Of a DNA stretch of 64,000 nt, positions 62,429-64,000 are shown piece after piece. Origin of the DNA: Cyclobacteriaceae bacterium (GTDB lineage: Bacteria > Bacteroidota > Bacteroidia > Cytophagales > Cyclobacteriaceae). The notes below the pieces were generated by a model that searched no databases, was not told the origin of the DNA, and saw nothing but the letters and a program-made list of their open reading frames with translations. The first letter of the stretch is position 1. The number at the start of each line of letters is the position of its first letter. Both the position numbers and the translations under genes were made by a program. The stretch is taken from the NCBI GenBank assembly GCA_016787665.1, contig JAEUUC010000010.1:404659-468658 (forward strand), in the 5' to 3' direction.

Positions 62429-63271
62429 ATGAAAATGCGACTTCTGATTTACTTCTGCCTGGCCACAACGGTGGTGATGGCACAAGACGACATCACGATT
62501 TGCCACACCTCCGCCACCGACAAGTTTGCCGTGATGGCTTCCGGCAAGGAATTCAAAGCGGCCCATCTTTCGCCCCGCAGCTATACCCATGAATCGCAGG
62601 CCGGGGGCAGGATGATGAAGTTCAAAACCCCCGATGGTGGCGAGGCCAATGCGTACCTGATCGAAGCGAAAACAAAATCCGCCAACTGGATCTTTGTGTT
62701 CCAGGAATGGTGGGGTCTTAATGACAACATTAAGCGGCAGGCGGAGGAACTTTATCATGCCGTGGGTAATGTAAACGTACTGGCGTTAGATATGTATGAT
62801 GGCAAGCTGGCAACGGATGCGCAAACCGCCAGCCAATACATGGGTGAGTTCAGGCAGGAGCGCGGAGACGCTATCGTGAAAGGAGCACTGGCTTATGCAG
62901 GCGCCAATGCCAGGGTGGGTACCGTAGGGTGGTGCTTTGGGGGAGGCCAATCCCTGCAAGCCACACTTACGGCCGGCAAACAAGGCGCAGCTTGTGTTAT
63001 GTACTATGGTATGCCCGAGGAAAACATCGAGCGTTTGAAAACACTGAACACCGATGTGCTTAACATTTGGCCCACCCAGGACCAATGGATCAATAAACAG
63101 GTGATGGATAAGTTCGAGGCTAACATGAAGGCGGCCGGCAAAAAGTTGACGATTAAGTCCTATGAAGCCGACCATGCCTTTGCCAATCCCAGCAACCCGC
63201 GCTACAATCAGCAAGCGGCAGCCGATGCATTCCAAAACACAGTTGCTTTTTTTAAGGAACGACTGAAATAG
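62429..63271 (+). CDS. Dienelactone hydrolase family protein, exported
   Basis: A 280-residue protein from the ATG at 62429 (a second ATG at 62435 is equally possible) with a signal peptide (LLIYFCLATTVVMAQ). The alpha/beta-hydrolase triad is recognisable: nucleophile Cys in GWCFGGGQ, Asp in NIWPTQDQW, and His in YEADHAFANPS. Dienelactone hydrolases open lactones; exported Bacteroidota members act on unidentified esters. An N-terminal segment of about 60 residues precedes the hydrolase core. Confidence 0.88.
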   Translation: MKMRLLIYFCLATTVVMAQDDITICHTSATDKFAVMASGKEFKAAHLSPRSYTHESQAGGRMMKFKTPDGGEANAYLIEAKTKSANWIFVFQEWWGLNDNIKRQAEELYHAVGNVNVLALDMYDGKLATDAQTASQYMGEFRQERGDAIVKGALAYAGANARVGTVGWCFGGGQSLQATLTAGKQGAACVMYYGMPEENIERLKTLNTDVLNIWPTQDQWINKQVMDKFEANMKAAGKKLTIKSYEADHAFANPSNPRYNQQAAADAFQNTVAFFKERLK

Positions 63272-63291
63272 CGTTTCCAAACGAAGAAATA

Positions 63292-63307
63292 GCCGGGTAT
63301 TCCCGGC
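63292..63307 (+). terminator. Hairpin after the dienelactone hydrolase gene
   Basis: GCCGGG (63292-63297) and CCCGGC (63302-63307) form a 6 bp stem with a TATT loop, followed by CATTTCTGTTT. A probable weak terminator, 21 bases after the stop. Confidence 0.5.
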
Positions 63308-63428
63308 CATTTCTGTTTAACAATATCCCCTTTTTCAGGGAGGGTTTAAATCCTTCATTATGCCGAACTTTCCACGGTCTTAGTAAGATTTCGGGCTGGT
63401 CTTCGTTGGCGGTAGACCTTAATTTTTT

Positions 63429-64000
63429 ATGAGCAGGCGTTGTTGGTTTTTGAGTTGGGTGCTGGTTGGGCTGATTTCGGTTGGCGCCACGGCACAACCC
63501 CTTTCGGGTATTTACACGGTTGGCAGTGGTGGAAATTACAGCACACTTACCGCAGCGGTCAGTGATCTTCTTTCACGCGGAGTTAATAGTCCGGTTACAT
63601 TTCGCTTGCGCACCGGCACCTTCAATGAGCAAGTGATTATTGGCACGGTTGCAGGAGCGTCAGCCACCAATACCATTACGTTTGAAGCTGAGACCGGAAA
63701 CCCTGACGATGCGGTCCTGTCCTTTTCCGCAACCGCAGCCGGAACCAATTATATCATCAGACTGGACAATGCGGGCTTTCTGACCTTTCGGAATCTAACG
63801 CTTCAGCCAACCGGCAGTTCGTTCAATCGGGCGGTACACGGGGTCAATGCGCTGAACACCATCACCTTTGAGAACCTGCGGATCACACTTCCCGCGACCA
63901 CGAGTTTTTCGGAAGAACGGTCGGCCATCCTTCTTCGCCCCACCACCTCGAGTAACGTTCGGTTATTGAACACGGTGATTACGGGGGGCTCCCACGGTTT
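63429..64000 (+). CDS. Start of a large exported beta-helix-type protein (cut by window)
   Basis: An open frame runs from the ATG at 63429 to the window end (190 codons visible). It begins with a signal peptide (CWFLSWVLVGLISVGATAQ) and continues with GIYTVGSGGNYSTLTAAVSDL, split by description, a motif that starts many Bacteroidota T9SS-exported, parallel-beta-helix proteins. Repeated GTFNEQVIIGTV, ITFEAETGNP, YIIRLDNAGFLTFRNLTL segments (split) fit a right-handed beta helix. The C-terminal sorting domain would lie beyond the window. Confidence 0.75.
   Translation, partial: MSRRCWFLSWVLVGLISVGATAQPLSGIYTVGSGGNYSTLTAAVSDLLSRGVNSPVTFRLRTGTFNEQVIIGTVAGASATNTITFEAETGNPDDAVLSFSATAAGTNYIIRLDNAGFLTFRNLTLQPTGSSFNRAVHGVNALNTITFENLRITLPATTSFSEERSAILLRPTTSSNVRLLNTVITGGSHG

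Overview
The window looks like a chromosomal segment of a Bacteroidota bacterium, most likely a member of the Cytophagales. The evidence is a GldB-type gliding lipoprotein, a protein with a type IX secretion C-terminal sorting domain (a second, incomplete gene at the right edge begins like such proteins), several TAnnTTTG-like promoters close to start codons, a Bacteroidota-type ABC permease/M1 peptidase fusion, and the gene order DUF4175 - RsbW-like ATPase - ybeY - mnmG. The genus cannot be fixed from the sequence alone. No rRNA, tRNA, CRISPR array or transposase gene was recognised.

Layout. 1-8.5 kb: ordinary chromosomal genes, namely the end of a CYTH-domain protein, a periplasmic tricorn-type protease, a TPR sensor kinase with its LuxR-type response regulator, an unknown exported protein, and a metallo-beta-lactamase-fold lipoprotein. 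8.5-20 kb: a visibly more AT-rich accessory block assembled from modules. It holds a small membrane/coiled-coil pair, an OLD-family ATPase/TOPRIM nuclease, an RDD membrane protein, an ABC transporter whose permease is fused to an M1 peptidase, a TPR-adenylate cyclase gene broken by a one-base frameshift, and a tiny membrane protein. The modules are separated by four same-orientation copies of a roughly 150 bp structured repeat. attC-like dyads lie on both sides of the OLD nuclease, and a 64 bp repeat is split by the tiny gene. 20-23.5 kb: small metabolic and regulatory genes (SDR, a SecD-P1-like lipoprotein, SnoaL-like, GNAT, and a PadR pair).

23.7-34.7 kb: a long plus-strand run with DUF4175, an anti-sigma-type ATPase, ybeY, mnmG, a methyltransferase, an Ig-like lipoprotein and a TPR protein. 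Two parS-like palindromes lie just before mnmG. A 265 bp non-coding stretch before the TPR gene carries a cluster of DnaA-box-like sequences beside an AT-rich segment. Together these make a reasonable candidate for the replication origin region. A 138 bp MITE-like inverted-repeat element follows the TPR gene.

34.8-64 kb: mixed housekeeping, envelope and signalling genes. They include CHAD, PspC, DUF4256, CDGSH, DUF885, a metallophosphoesterase, a TPR histidine kinase, a Cro-type regulator with DUF2975, an amidohydrolase, a T9SS cargo protein, GH3, a deoxynucleoside kinase, methylglyoxal synthase, GldB, a nucleoside-type MFS permease, hemolysin III, a Gfo/Idh/MocA oxidoreductase, an AsmA-like protein, DUF418, START, DinB, dienelactone hydrolase, and the start of a large exported protein cut by the window edge.

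The most promising undescribed signals are the four-copy structured repeat that delimits the accessory modules at 8.5-20 kb and the candidate parS/oriC region at 28-32.7 kb.
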